DNA of 64,000 nt. Source: Pyrus communis. Lineage: Eukaryota; Streptophyta; Magnoliopsida; Rosales; Rosaceae. The notes below the pieces were generated by a model. The model worked only from the letters and a program-made list of their open reading frames with translations. It was not told the origin of the DNA and searched no databases. Below are positions 22,992 through 35,300 of this stretch, in pieces. How positions within the stretch are numbered: the first letter of the stretch is position 1; each line of letters begins with the position of its first letter. Location: NCBI RefSeq assembly GCF_963583255.1, contig NC_084808.1:7339501-7403500 (forward strand), written 5' to 3'. Made by a program: the position numbers and the translations under genes.

Positions 22992-25839
22992 TGATGCGTG
23001 GATTTTATACGCACACAAATTAAACCCTCTTTTCGTCAAATTGTAGTATATGTATAAGTAGGGATCGTTTTAGACCGGGGATTAGGAGGGATTGTTAACC
23101 ACTTGGATTTGACTCAAAAACGTAAAATAACAATATGAAACACCATACTGGACTCAAAGAATGCAAAACTAAACTTTAAAACACTAAAACAAACCAAAAG
23201 ACTCAAACATCACCCAAAACACTCAAAACTGCCTTAAAATCACTTTCTGGGCAGTTTTGAGCACTTTGGTGAATTTGGACGAAATTGGGAAATAAAATGA
23301 ATCAAAACACTCATAAACACAAACTAAATGTATTTCTAACTAATCCAACACTTTAAAATAAATGGGGGATTGGTTTTGGATGAAATTAAACTAAAATAGA
23401 AACTTGGAAACAAAACAGATTGTACAAACGAAATTGATGGAATAGAATGAAGAAAAACTAGTTAGAGGGTTCCTTATCCACACATGAACATAAGCATATA
23501 ATTTGACTCCCAGTTATGACTTCAACAAACGATGAATGACAATGCTCCAAGTTAATTAGGTCCGCTTAAATTAACCTTCAGAGTTCCCTAGATTCATTGG
23601 ATTGAATGGGATACGCATTACAACCAAATTATTCCTAATCAAAGTCCCTAACATGGAATACGCATGATAGAGACATTCAACAAAGTTCATTAAGTTCAAC
23701 GGAAATCATAAACATCGACTAGGCATTCATAACTATGGAATACGCATGTTAATCCAGCCTAGGGTTTACTAAACACAATCGTGACTAGCGATTTTTACTA
23801 CTCATGAATATAAGTTCATAACGATTAGGTGAAATTCCCTTATATCCTAGCATCAAGTTTAGGCATGCAAATTAAGTGTCGACCCTCAACCCACATACAT
23901 AAACAAGTTCTTAATCAAAACAGAAAAGTAACCCACATCTAAAGTTCATGAATTCATAACTGGAGTAATTCAAATCATAACCAACATATGTAAATGGCTT
24001 CAAATTCGCCTCTAACTAAAAAGAAATTAGTTCCACATGTTTAATATAATTGAACAACAAGTTAAATTAAACATGAAAACATAAACAAGTTAATAAACTA
24101 GACAGAATGTAAATATGAAATTGAAATAGAATGAATGGAATTGAAATGAATGAATGCTAGCTAAGGGGTTCATCTTCACATATGTTACACTTGCATAATA
24201 AAATGATTTCCAATTGCATTTCAATAAACCATGAAACTCAACACCCCGGGTTAACCGTGATGCACTAATTAACCTTCAAATCTTCCTAACGTTATTGAAT
24301 TGGATGGGTTAGCGCATACAACAATTCAAAACATTCCCCACAAGTCCCCTACATGATTGCATAATAGAGATACAAGCAAGAATCATTACGCTTTATGAAA
24401 ATTATAAGTGTTGACGAGGCATTCGTTACTATGGATTGCATGAAACTTATGCCAAGAATTTGTTTAACGCGATTGTTTATAAGCAACCTCCACTACTTGT
24501 GAATATAAGTTCATAACGATTAGGTGAAACTCACTTATATTCTAGCGTCATATTCATGCATGAAAATTAAGTGTGCACTCTCAATAAACATACATAAATA
24601 AGTTATCAATCAAACGGTTAAACAAATTGAATCACAACTTATGAAACGCAATTAGAAGTATTCAAATCAAAATGCAAGCATAAACATATATTCGAATCAC
24701 CCCCTAACCAAAGGGGGTTTAGTTCCTCATGGTACAAAACAAAGAGAATCAAAGAAACACCTAAACATTCCAACAACTCAAACTTGAATTGTATGAACGT
24801 TTAGGTCCTCTTATCGTCCATTCCTCATTCGTACAAAACAAAGAGTATTGAAATTAAACATTGAAATCAAAGAAACACCTAAACATTCCAACGACTCAAA
24901 CTTGAATTGTATGAACGTTTAGGCACTCTTCTCTTCCTCTTCGTTGTAGCACAAGGTCTAAGGATAGTTTGATGGTGTGAATCGTTTGGGGAGTGGTGGA
25001 GGAATGGAAGAGGAGTGGTGGAAATGGAAGGATGGTTTTTGGATTGTAAGGGAGAGCACGGCACAAAGGTGGTTTGATGGTCTACATTTCTGCAATGGAT
25101 GAGTTTATGAATGGAATGGATGGACTTTGTGAAGGGCACGGCCCCAAGGGACCAATTTCTGTTGTGAATGAATTGTGTATGAATGAGAATGAATGAATGA
25201 GTATTTATAGGTGAAATGGGGGGAACATGACAGCTAGGTTGCATGTGCTAATGCTGGAATGGTATGGTGAGTGAATGTGCACGGCAATGAGTCTTGTTGG
25301 TGCTGAAAATGCATGTGTGATGGCTGAAATGTAAAGGGGATGCACGGCATGGTTATGATGAATGCATGTGACTAATGATCAAGGGAGAAAGGTGGATGAA
25401 TGATTAGGGTCTTGTAAGGGTGGAAATGCATGTGGAGTGCATGGTTGAATGATTATGTGTGAGGTGTGGCTGAGATGAAGGAGTGAAGTCACGGCACAAA
25501 GGTGAATGGGTGATGTGTGAATGTGTTGATGGTTTATGGAGATGCATGTGCAAAGGATAAAGGAAAGGTTTAAATGTCCTAGAACTAAAGGGAACAAGGT
25601 TCCAACACTTTGGTCTTCAATTAGGTCTTCAATTTCGTCCAACACTTTGGCTCCAAGCATAGGCTATCCATCCTTAGCCCAAAAGTGCTCCAAAAGTCTC
25701 CAAAATGCATCTTTTTGCTCCTTTAGCCCTTTGGACCTACAAACACACAAAAATAGCTTAAAGTACTAAAATAACTAAAGAAACATAACGTAAATGCACG
25801 AGAACAAGCTATTTAAGTCGCATGAATATGCTCCTATCA
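22992..25839 (-). repeat. Element G LTR with duplicated, chimeric inner part
   Basis: Within one LTR two diverged versions of the same segment occur in tandem: 23,460-24,010 (TCCTTATCCACACATGAACA type) and 24,160-24,710 (GGGGTTCATCTTCACATATG type). LTR H shows the same two-part build (43,440-43,864 and 55,730-56,005), so it is a heritable LTR form. The inverted repeat CAAAACTGCC/GGCAGTTTTG is at 23,224-23,233 and 23,250-23,259. Confidence 0.75.
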
Positions 25840-28202
25840 AATACCCCCACACTTATCTTTTGCTAGTCCTCGAGCAAAACAAAACTAAAGAAACCAAAAA
25901 CAAAACGACACTAAACAAGAAAAACTCAACCTAAACCTTCCAACAATCGTTTCAGGGATTTCCAATGCACATGACAAGTTAAAAATCATTAGTCCCATAG
26001 ATTTTTGTCATCTTCACACTTAAGTACATTCTTACTCATAGTCACCACATATTATTTCACAATTAAGCATTTAAAACCATGTTTTGAATGTAGTAACATG
26101 CCTTAGAGAATTTCCTCAATTCCTTACTAGAATGCACTCTATTTTCACACAGATTTTCTGACTACACACCCTACACTAGTTATATGTGAGAGATTGATGT
26201 AAACATAAAAGACTTGTATCTCACATATGTTATAACAAAGAAAGCATTTTCTGGAGTTAATAAGCATGTTTAGATATGATCTCAAGAATGGAATGCTCCT
26301 ACTTAGATGCGAGAACCAGTGACACCATAAGCTCTTATCAATTCCAAACTCCACATTATTGAACACATAACGATCAAGATAGAAGCATAAGGGTTGAAAC
26401 GGGGCTAAAGGTGTTTGGCTAACAAAGAAAGGGTAGGGAAAACAAACGTTCTTTAAGCAATAGTGAGCAAAGTATTGAATTAGGCACTTAGAATTCCCTT
26501 TAGAACGCAGAAGTCAACTTTGAACACCCAAGGGGAAGTCACACAAAACTTAGGGCCATATTCAAACTTTTTGGGCCCTTTCTTCAACAATCACACTTGT
26601 GAGTCCATTCTCACTTATTTTCACTCTTTTTCTTTCTTTTCTTCTTCTTTTTCTCACATTTTTCTTTTTTCTTTTTCCCGTGCCTCCTTTAAGACTTAGG
26701 CACATACATACACACAAAAATCCCTTCCCCCACACATATTTTCTGCAACATATTAATCAAAAGGAATTCATTTAAGTCATGCTCACTATACTTCAAGAAC
26801 AAGGGTATAGGAAAGTCCTACTATAGGCTAGGTAAGGGGTGATGTGGTTAGCAAAGAAAATAGGCTAAACGAGGCTCAACGGGGTTAAAACTAATATATA
26901 CGAAATATGGGAAATAAGGCTATTTGGCTATGGTGGCAACAACTTCATCTTGATATATATTATGCAATTCAATGTCATGCTTTGAATGAAACGGATATAA
27001 GTTCTAGCATTTAGTTCTATCATGATACAATTGCATTCTAAGTAGTAACCAAGCAAGGAATAATGAGATCATGCAACAACTTTAGAAAACAAAGAATCAC
27101 AGAAAATAACTCTCCAAAGAAAGTAATGGCTCGAGTCTCACAGGGATGTAGCGTTTGTTTGAGTTCCTTCCTTCAAGCATGTTACAAAAACGAATTTTTC
27201 TTTTATGATTGCATGTGAAGTCATACATTATAACCATAACCAAGCATATACCAAGAGTAAATCAAACTTTTCTCTATGTTCATAACTCTTTTTAACAGTC
27301 ATGCAATTACAAACCCAATCCTTATCATTGTGTTGGAAGGTACCCTAAGACACACAAAAACAACTTAAAAACAACTCTTTTTGGGTTTTCAAAACAATTT
27401 TTTCCATTTTTATGGGTTTTTCGGATTTTTAAGTCAACACACTCTAAAACACTCTAAAACAGCCTAAAAACACCTTAAAACAGCAAGGAACAACATTTGA
27501 AGTTATGGGTGATAAAATCCCACGAATTTGCATTAACAACATTAGTTACCCCCCCACACTTAAATCAAACATTGTCCTCAATGTTTTAAGCATAGATTCA
27601 TACAAAGCATAAGTAAACACACAAAAAGCACTTAAACATACTAAACATGGCAGAATGTAATTAACAAAGAGAAGAGTTTAGAGACGCAAATCTGGTTGTG
27701 GAATGTAAATTCCATCTTCTCCTTGGTGATTGCATTGAGGCTTGATGTTGTTGAATCCACAGGGGTTCCTCCCATCGTTGATTTTCCTTTGTGCTACTCT
27801 TGAACTGGGCAGCAGGATTCTTTTGGTCTCCCCCGAAGGTCTGAGCTTACTCCTTTGGTCTGTTTCTTTGTTCAATCTTTCCAATTCGTATTGAAAAGGG
27901 TTGGAGGATAACTCAGCCTATGTTTGTCTCCACATGCTTCAATGTATCATTTTCCTTTGCCTTGCTTGCTCCCCTTGCAGAAGTGGTCCCTTCTCTGGAA
28001 GTGTGTCAACCGTTGAAGATGACTACTCGAGAGCAACGCTAGGTAAGCAATCAGGAATGGATTCCAGGCAGTTGGTTCCAGAACAGAAGACTGACTCCAA
28101 GTGCCTCTGATTGCTTTCGTTTACTTTGCCATGCGAGTAATAACAAGGACAAAGGAAAGGACAGGGAAAGAGCATGATATGAGATACTTTTGCTTTAGAC
28201 CT
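25840..28202 (-). other. Element G 3' noncoding interior
   Basis: Carries the same three GTGTGGGG-type motifs as D (near 25,843, 26,726 and 27,550, the middle one slightly altered) and an A/G-rich block near 26,625-26,685. A 68-codon frame at 27,678-27,884 is nearly identical to that in D. No gene is called. Confidence 0.75.
28198..28202. other. Target-site duplication of element F, left copy (GACCT)
   Basis: Matches GACCT at 38,528-38,532 on the other side of F. Because the flanks beyond it are not collinear, part of the match may reflect shared sequence at a recombination point. Confidence 0.7.
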
Positions 28203-30141
28203 TGTTGAAGTATTATTCCTTCCTAATGCTAGAATATATTTAGTATAATGGCACAAGCAAGGGTGTCGAATCCACAGGGACTAATTGGACCTATGTAATT
28301 ACTTGTTTTGCAAGAACTTTATGAAATGAATCAAACTAAACAGAAAAGGCAGATTTGTTGTTGTAACTTGAAAGTATAAGAAAGTGAAGTAAACACAAAT
28401 AAATGACTCAACAACTAATAAAATGAGATAGTACCAATGGAGATGAAGCTAGGAATTCGGTTTCACCATTGCTAAACCAAGTCCATGTTTGTTAAGTTAG
28501 TTTGTACTCATTCATCTACCTATTTCTTGAGTTTGTTTCACTTGGACATGATCAACCATATGATGTGTGGATTTGGTCAAATGTCTCTAATCATGAACCT
28601 AGTTGTGATGTGCAATTTTGGTTCATAATCAAGAGTATGTAATGCACAAGAAACTTTCATAAAACCAAAGGGGATAACTCGGCAGGATGTTTGCTAAACA
28701 TTCCCTTCATTCATTCACATATCTACCAAGATTATGCATGATGTGTGTTTTAATCTTGGCTACACAACTTAGTGATTAATTCAAATGATGATCAAACATT
28801 AAAATCAACACACTAAGTCACCATTAAATCAGAGAATGAAACAAGAAATAGATGGACAAATAGAGCATTCTAACTTAATTACATGGCAAACTTTGCAAGG
28901 TTACATCGAATCCCTAGAGGAGGATTAGTTACAATTCATGTTTACAAAAGATTTAACATAAAAATATAAAACATGAATGAACATAGAATTAATAAGAAGA
29001 AACCCTTGAAGCAAAACTGATGTTGAATTCCTTGAAGAGTGCCTTTGGTGTTGGTTTTCCAAATGTGGTGCGGATGAAGGTAGATTGGTTATGGTTGAAT
29101 GGTTTCTGCCCTTGGGACAGAAAATGGACAGAGATGAAATGAAATGGAGTGGTTATGCGTGTGTAATGGACTGAAAATGAAGAACCCTTTGATGTGTGAA
29201 GTGTGCCTAGTTTTATAGGAAGGAATGTGGCTGCCAACATTCAGATTGGATCTTGGATCTGCACATGTGAGATGGAAGTGCATAAATGAGCTGGAATTGA
29301 TGGGTTTCTGAGGTAGTGGACGCACGGCACTAGGGAAGTATGCATGCATTTGGCTATTTTAGTTGAATCATGCATGTGTATTGGCTGCAAAGGCTGAAAT
29401 GACACCCTGGAAAGGGTATCAAAGCGCACGGCCTAGACAAAGAGGAGCTGGAATCACATGGAATGATGGGATGAATGGATTTCTGGAATGATGGATGCAA
29501 CGGAATGGACATGATCTGCAAGGGTGTGGTTTATTTAATCAAGATGCATGTGGATTTCTGCAAAGATGAAATGGAGAAGGGTAATGGAATGCACGGTCAG
29601 GTTGTGGACATGCATGTGAATGCATGTTTTGATGTTTTAGAAGTGCATAATCTGACTTGGAACCACATGGGATTTGCATGACATGATTGTGTTTGTTGGT
29701 GGAAATATGGCTGAATGTTTTAGTTAATGGGAATGGGTGTTTTTGGTGCAAAATGGAGCTGGACAAGGCAAGGGAATACACGGCACAAGTTATGTGGAAT
29801 AACAAGGTGCCCGCATGTTTTTGCCTTGTTTAGAACCACCCAATGTGACTCCAATGCACCACTTTCCTAATCACATCTTCTCTTGAATTTCCTCCGCCAT
29901 ATTAGTCTTAGATTCCTCATATTTGGACTTCAAATTAATTCCCAAGAACCCTTTCCACGTTTGGAATAATGCTCAGCTACCAAAAGGAATGTTTTTACTT
30001 CATTTGCCTTCCCATTGATCCAAATTCACCCTTGGCTGCACACTAACACCAAATAATGTAAAATGCAACAAGTTTAATCCAAAACAATCACAACGACGCC
30101 AAATAAGGAAGATATAAATGTATGCAAAATGTGACTTATCA
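28203..30141 (-). repeat. Element F 3' LTR, full length (1,939 bp)
   Basis: Runs from TGTTGAAG (28,203) to GACTTATCA (30,141). It retains a TATAAAA-like box (29,217-29,211, minus) that is missing from the 5' LTR. No credible ORF. Confidence 0.92.
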
Positions 30142-31867
30142 AATACCCCCAAACCTGGTTTTTGCTAGTCCTCGAGCAAACTTAAAACTAAAACACACAA
30201 AACACAAACATCTAACTAAACCACTTTCGCTGGCTAAACGATTGCACTGAGCATGTGCAACAAGCCTTTGAACCCCTAGGTGTCCCTAGTTGGAGGAGTT
30301 GTGTCTCCTGAGGGCTTACAGTGATGACACCCACAAACATCTACCAAATCTGCAAACAACTTGGTTACTACAAGCTTTAAACAAACTAATAAGAACCAAT
30401 GAAGATTTTGTTTGACATTCAAACTCAAAAGTTTTCCACTCCAAAGAATCGTATCAATTGTAACGTATAAAGATATTTCTCCATGTCTTACAACTTCAAG
30501 GTCACCATACCCAAATGCTTCAGATAGAATTCGCCTCAACTCTACTCCTCACCGCTTCCACTCAAGTTCTCACTCAGATCATAAGGTTTAGTCTCTCAAC
30601 AACATATATGAGTGAAATTATGTAAAGGGAATCAAAATTCTCACATATGAAATCTGAAATGGAAGCACAGTTTCTGAGTAGATCTCATGAAATGAATCAA
30701 ATGCTAAGAATATAGAAATACACACACTTATCATCACCCATGAATACATCCTCAATGATCAGTTAGGTCTTTCTCAAGGTTGTAATGCAAGGCTTAGGGT
30801 ATAGTTTATGAAAGACTTGATACGAAATACTAGAGTTTGAGGCATACCAAAGTGTCTTTGAGTCTCTTCACTAGCATTTGTCTTCTTTTGTTTTTGGCGT
30901 CCAGGACCTATGCTTTATAATGAGGCGATTTGGAATTTGTATCCACTTTGATCCTTTTTTTTTTTTTTTTTTTTAGAAACATTTTCAACATAGGTGCCCT
31001 CGGTACACGCCACAATCTTGCTCTATAACTCAATCTGCCCTTAGTCTTCCTCACATTGGTACTCCCCAAACTATAAGGTATGGCTTGTAATGGGCTAGAA
31101 TGGGTAGATTATGGTGTGGGCGATGAAAGAGTTAGGCTAAAGTGTTTGGCTGCAACAAGGGTGAATGGAGCACACAAATGGGTAGGATTTAAGCCTTTTA
31201 GTAGTTAAACATGCATAGCCTAACATCATCTCATTGAGTTCATTCATGAATGATACTAAATACATGGTATCTGCAAAGGAGAATGATTCTTAGCATCCAA
31301 ACGAAATAGAAGTAATGAGATCATTTAAAGTGAAATTGAAAGAAAAAGATAGGAGTAGAAACACTTTAAACCCTCTCAAAGAAGCAATTAGGCTCAAAAT
31401 AACTCACTAGGGTAGTCTCCACGATTCTTCTTCTAGAATTTGAGTATGGTACCTCCATGATCATAATTTCAAGAGTTAAAGCTTTATACATGACAACAAG
31501 ATGCAACACTTTTTCATAGCAACCCAATCGTTTGTTTTCAAACATAGCCCTCATATACATTCATATTAGTAAGCAAAACACCCTTAACCAAAACTAACAC
31601 ATAAAACAAACACAAAACACAAACCTTCAACACTCTTAACCAAGCTAACACATGAAATAAATACAAAACACCAACCTCCTTCCATCCCACACCCCCAAAC
31701 CTAATCTAAGCATTGTCCTCGATGCTTAAAATTGTATGCAAAGTAAATAGGCAAAGAATGTGGAATGGAAATAACATAAACACAAAATAAGGAAAGAACA
31801 CCAACCACACTAGGTTGCCTCCTAGTAAGCGCTTTATTTAATGTCTAGGCAAGACATGGTAGCTTGT
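30142..31867 (-). other. Element F 3' noncoding region
   Basis: The polypurine tract at 30,142-30,156 is followed by 1.7 kb without a convincing gene and without an env-like ORF. There is a T20 run at 30,955-30,974 and a second CCCCCAAACC motif near 31,692. The predicted 87- and 64-codon frames here have no recognisable features. Confidence 0.75.
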
Positions 31868-32302
31868 TCATGGTGTGGTAAACTCAAGAAAATCTACAAC
31901 TTGATACACTGGCTCTTCCTCCACTTTCTCCAAGTACGGTTTCAATCTCTGCCCATTGACTTTAAAAGAGGTGTCATTCTTCATGTTCTCTATCTCCACA
32001 GCTCTGTGGGGAAATGTTTGTAACACTTTGAATGGTCCCACCCACCTAGACTTCAATTTACCTGGAAAAAGTCTCAAACGTGAGTCATACAAAAGTACTT
32101 TCATACCTTGGTGAAACTCCTTCCTTAGGATGGCCTTGTCATGATAGAGCTTAGTCCGTTCCTTGTAGATTTTGGCATTCTCATATACCTCATTTCTAAG
32201 TTCTTCCAACTCATTAAGTTGGAGCTTCCTTGCTATTCCAGCATCCTTGTAATCAAAGTTGAACTTCTTGATGGCCCAATATGCACGGTGTTCAAGCTCC
32301 AT
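31868..32302 (-). pseudogene. pol: Element F integrase C-terminal part, separated from the main ORF
   Basis: A 144-residue frame beginning [15 protein letters not shown], which corresponds to the integrase C-terminal region just after the catalytic core, with the GPF module (RWVGPFKVL). It is cut off from the main frame by a small rearrangement at about 32,303-32,350 in which roughly 24 bp were lost and a duplicated filler of nearby sequence was inserted. The Met is probably not a natural start. Confidence 0.85.
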
Positions 32303-32344
32303 TGGGTGTCTTGTATGCCATTGGGTGTCTTATATGCACGGTGT

Positions 32345-35300
32345 TCAAGCTCCAAACACAAGGCGATAAGGACTCATGCCAATGGGTGTCTTGTATGCTG
32401 TTCTATATGCCCATAGTGCATCATTTAACCTGAATGACCAATCTTTCCTTGTAGGGCTCACAGTCTTCATCAAAATGTTCTTGATCTCCCTATTGCTAAT
32501 CTCCACTTGTCCTGAGGTCTGAGGATGGTACGGGGTTGCCACTTTGTGATTGATGTTATACTTCTTCATCAAGGATTCAAAGGGTTTATTGCAAAAATGG
32601 CTGCCACCATCACTAATAATAGCTCTTAGGGTTCCAAACCTACAAAAAATCATATCCTTAAGAAAATTCAACACAACCTTATGATCATTAGTTCTTGTAG
32701 CAATGGCTTCAACCCATTTGGATACGTAATCCACTGCCACTAATATGTACAAGTAGCCAAAAGAGGATGGAAATGGTCCCATAAAATCGATTCCCCAAAC
32801 ATCAAAGAGCTCCACCACCAAAATGTTGTTCAATGGCATCTCATTTCTTCGGCTAATGTTCCCCATTTTCTGGCACCTATCACACTTAGAACAAAAATCA
32901 AAAGCATCTTTGAATAAAGTAGGCCAAAAGAAACCAGATTGTAAAACCTTTAGAGATGTCTTTTTGGCACCAAAATGTCCTCCACATGCCAATGTATGGC
33001 TAAATGTTAGAATGCTTTGTTGCTCACTCTCTGGGACACATCTCCTAATGATTTGATCAGGGCAATATTTAAACAAATACGGTTCGTCCCAAACGTAGTG
33101 CTTTACCATGGCAAGGAACTTCTTTCTTTCCTGAAAAGAAAGGTCATTTCTCATTATACCACAAGCAAGATAATTAACAAAATCCGCATACCATGGTTCT
33201 TGTTCTTGAACAACAAGGAGTTGTTCATCTGGAAATGATTCATTTAGGGGCAAAGGTTGTCCAACTCCATGGTTTTCATTAAGCCTGGACAAATGGTCAG
33301 CCACAACATTATCACTGCCCTTCTTATCTCGAATTTCCAAGTCAAACTCTTGTAGTAAAAGTATCCATCTAATCAAGCGTGGTTTAGCATCCTTCTTTGT
33401 CATCAAGTACCTAAGGGCTGCATGATCAGAAAACACAATAACTTTAGATCCCACAAGATATGACCTAAACTTTTCTAAGGCAAAAACAACAGCAAGCAAC
33501 TCCTTTTCAGTTGTGGAATAGTTAAGTTGGGCATCATGCAGAGTCCTGCTTGCATAGTAGATCACGTGTGGAAGCTTGTTCACCCTTTGCCCTAAAACTG
33601 CACCAATAGCATAGTCAGAGGCATCACACATTAATTCAAAAGGTAACGACCAATCTGGTGCCATAATAATAGGGGCCGAGGTTAGTTCATATTTCAAAGT
33701 ATTGAATGCATCCATACAAGCCTTATCAAAATGAAATACAACATCTTTAGCTAACAGATTGCATAATGGACGAGTGATCATTGAAAAGTTCTTAATGAAA
33801 CGACGATAAAAACCCGCATGGCCCAAAAAACTTCTTACTCCCTTCACAGTGGTGGGGGCTACCATATTGGTGATGACGTCAATTTTGGCTTTGTCCACCT
33901 CCATTCCTTTGCTAGAGATTACATGTCCCAACACAATTCCTTGTTTCACCATAAATTGGCACTTTTCCCAATTGAGAACCAAATTTGTTTCCTGACATCT
34001 TTGAAGTACTAAAGAGAGATGGTTAAGACATTCATCAAAAGAGGAACCAAACACTGAGAAGTCATCCATAAATACCTCAATGAATCTTTCTACCATGTCA
34101 GAAAAGATGGCCAACATGCATCTTTGGAATGTTGCTGGAGCATTGCAAAGTCCAAAAGGCATTCTCCTGTATGCAAATGTGCCAAAGGGGCAAGTAAAGG
34201 TTGTTTTCTCTTGATCCTCCGGAGCAATTGCAATTTGATTGTAACCTGAGTAACCATCAAGAAAACAATAGTGTGAGTAACCTGCCAATCTCTCAAGCAT
34301 TTGATCTATGAAAGGCATAGGAAAGTAATCTTTTCTAGTGCTAGAATTCAACTTCCTGTAATCGGTGCAAACACGCCAACTGGCCGTGGGCTTTGTGGGC
34401 ACAAGTTCATTGTTTTCATTCCTCATCACAGTGATTCCCACCTTCTTAGGCACCACCTGAATAGCACTCACCCATTTGCTATCAGAAATGGGATATATGA
34501 TCCCCACATCTAACAATTTCAACACCTCATTCCTAACAACTTCCTTCATGTGTGGATTGAGCCTTCTTTGTGGCTCATGGCTTGTTTTTGCTCCTTCCTC
34601 CAAAAGAATCCTATGCATGCACATGGTAGGGCTTATTCCCTTGATATCTGCAATAGACCAACCAAAAACTGATTTGAACTCTTTTAACACCCTAATTAGT
34701 TTATCTTCTTCATTTGGGGTGAGGTCAGAAGCTATGATAATTGGAAGAGTTTCAAATTCAGCTAGATATGCATATTTTAGATGTGGTGGAAGTGGTTTAA
34801 GTTCAAGTTTTGGTGCCTTAACAGTGGAAGGAGTTAGATGTGACATTGATGGTTCTAAAGGCTCTAAAAGAGGTGAAACATTCAAAGGATACAATGCTAA
34901 TGCTTCCAAGGCAGCTACTTCTTCCATGAGTGCATCTTCTTCATCAAACTCATCTTGAGATTGACTCAAAACAGTTTGTAATGGTTCATTCGATTGTGCC
35001 TGCAAGAACTTAGAGAATACCAATGAATCAAGTACATCAATGGCATAACAATCAAGAGATGAAGAAGGATGAGAAAGAGATTCAAACACTTTGAATTGAA
35101 CTGTCTCTCCTAACACTGTCATAGTGAGGAGTCCATTTTGCACATCAATGATGGTCTTGGCCGTGGCCATGAAAGGTCTCCCAAGCAATATTGGCAACTC
35201 ACGATCATGTATAGGAGCTTCTTCCATGTCCAACACTACAAAATCTGCAGGCAAGATTAGTTTATCAACTTGAACTAGAATATCTTCTACTATACCTCTT

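Larger units (their letters stand above)
22992..28202 (-). mobile_element. Element G: truncated non-autonomous LTR element
   Basis: Has a 3' LTR (22,992-25,839), a polypurine tract (25,840-25,853) and 2.35 kb of interior matching D and M. It breaks off at TTTAGACCT, exactly where F starts. The primer site, 5' LTR and any antisense ORF are lost. No coding sequence is recognised. Confidence 0.8.

Noticed and set aside
29475..29681. 68-aa frame in the F LTR (repeated at 37,861-38,067)
   Set aside because: Repeated only because it lies in both LTRs; Met- and Asn-rich composition, no features, and inside a promoter region.
30276..30539. 87-aa minus-strand frame in the F 3' noncoding region as an env remnant
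   Set aside because: No transmembrane-type segment in the expected position, no similarity I recognise, and the following sequence is closed in all frames.
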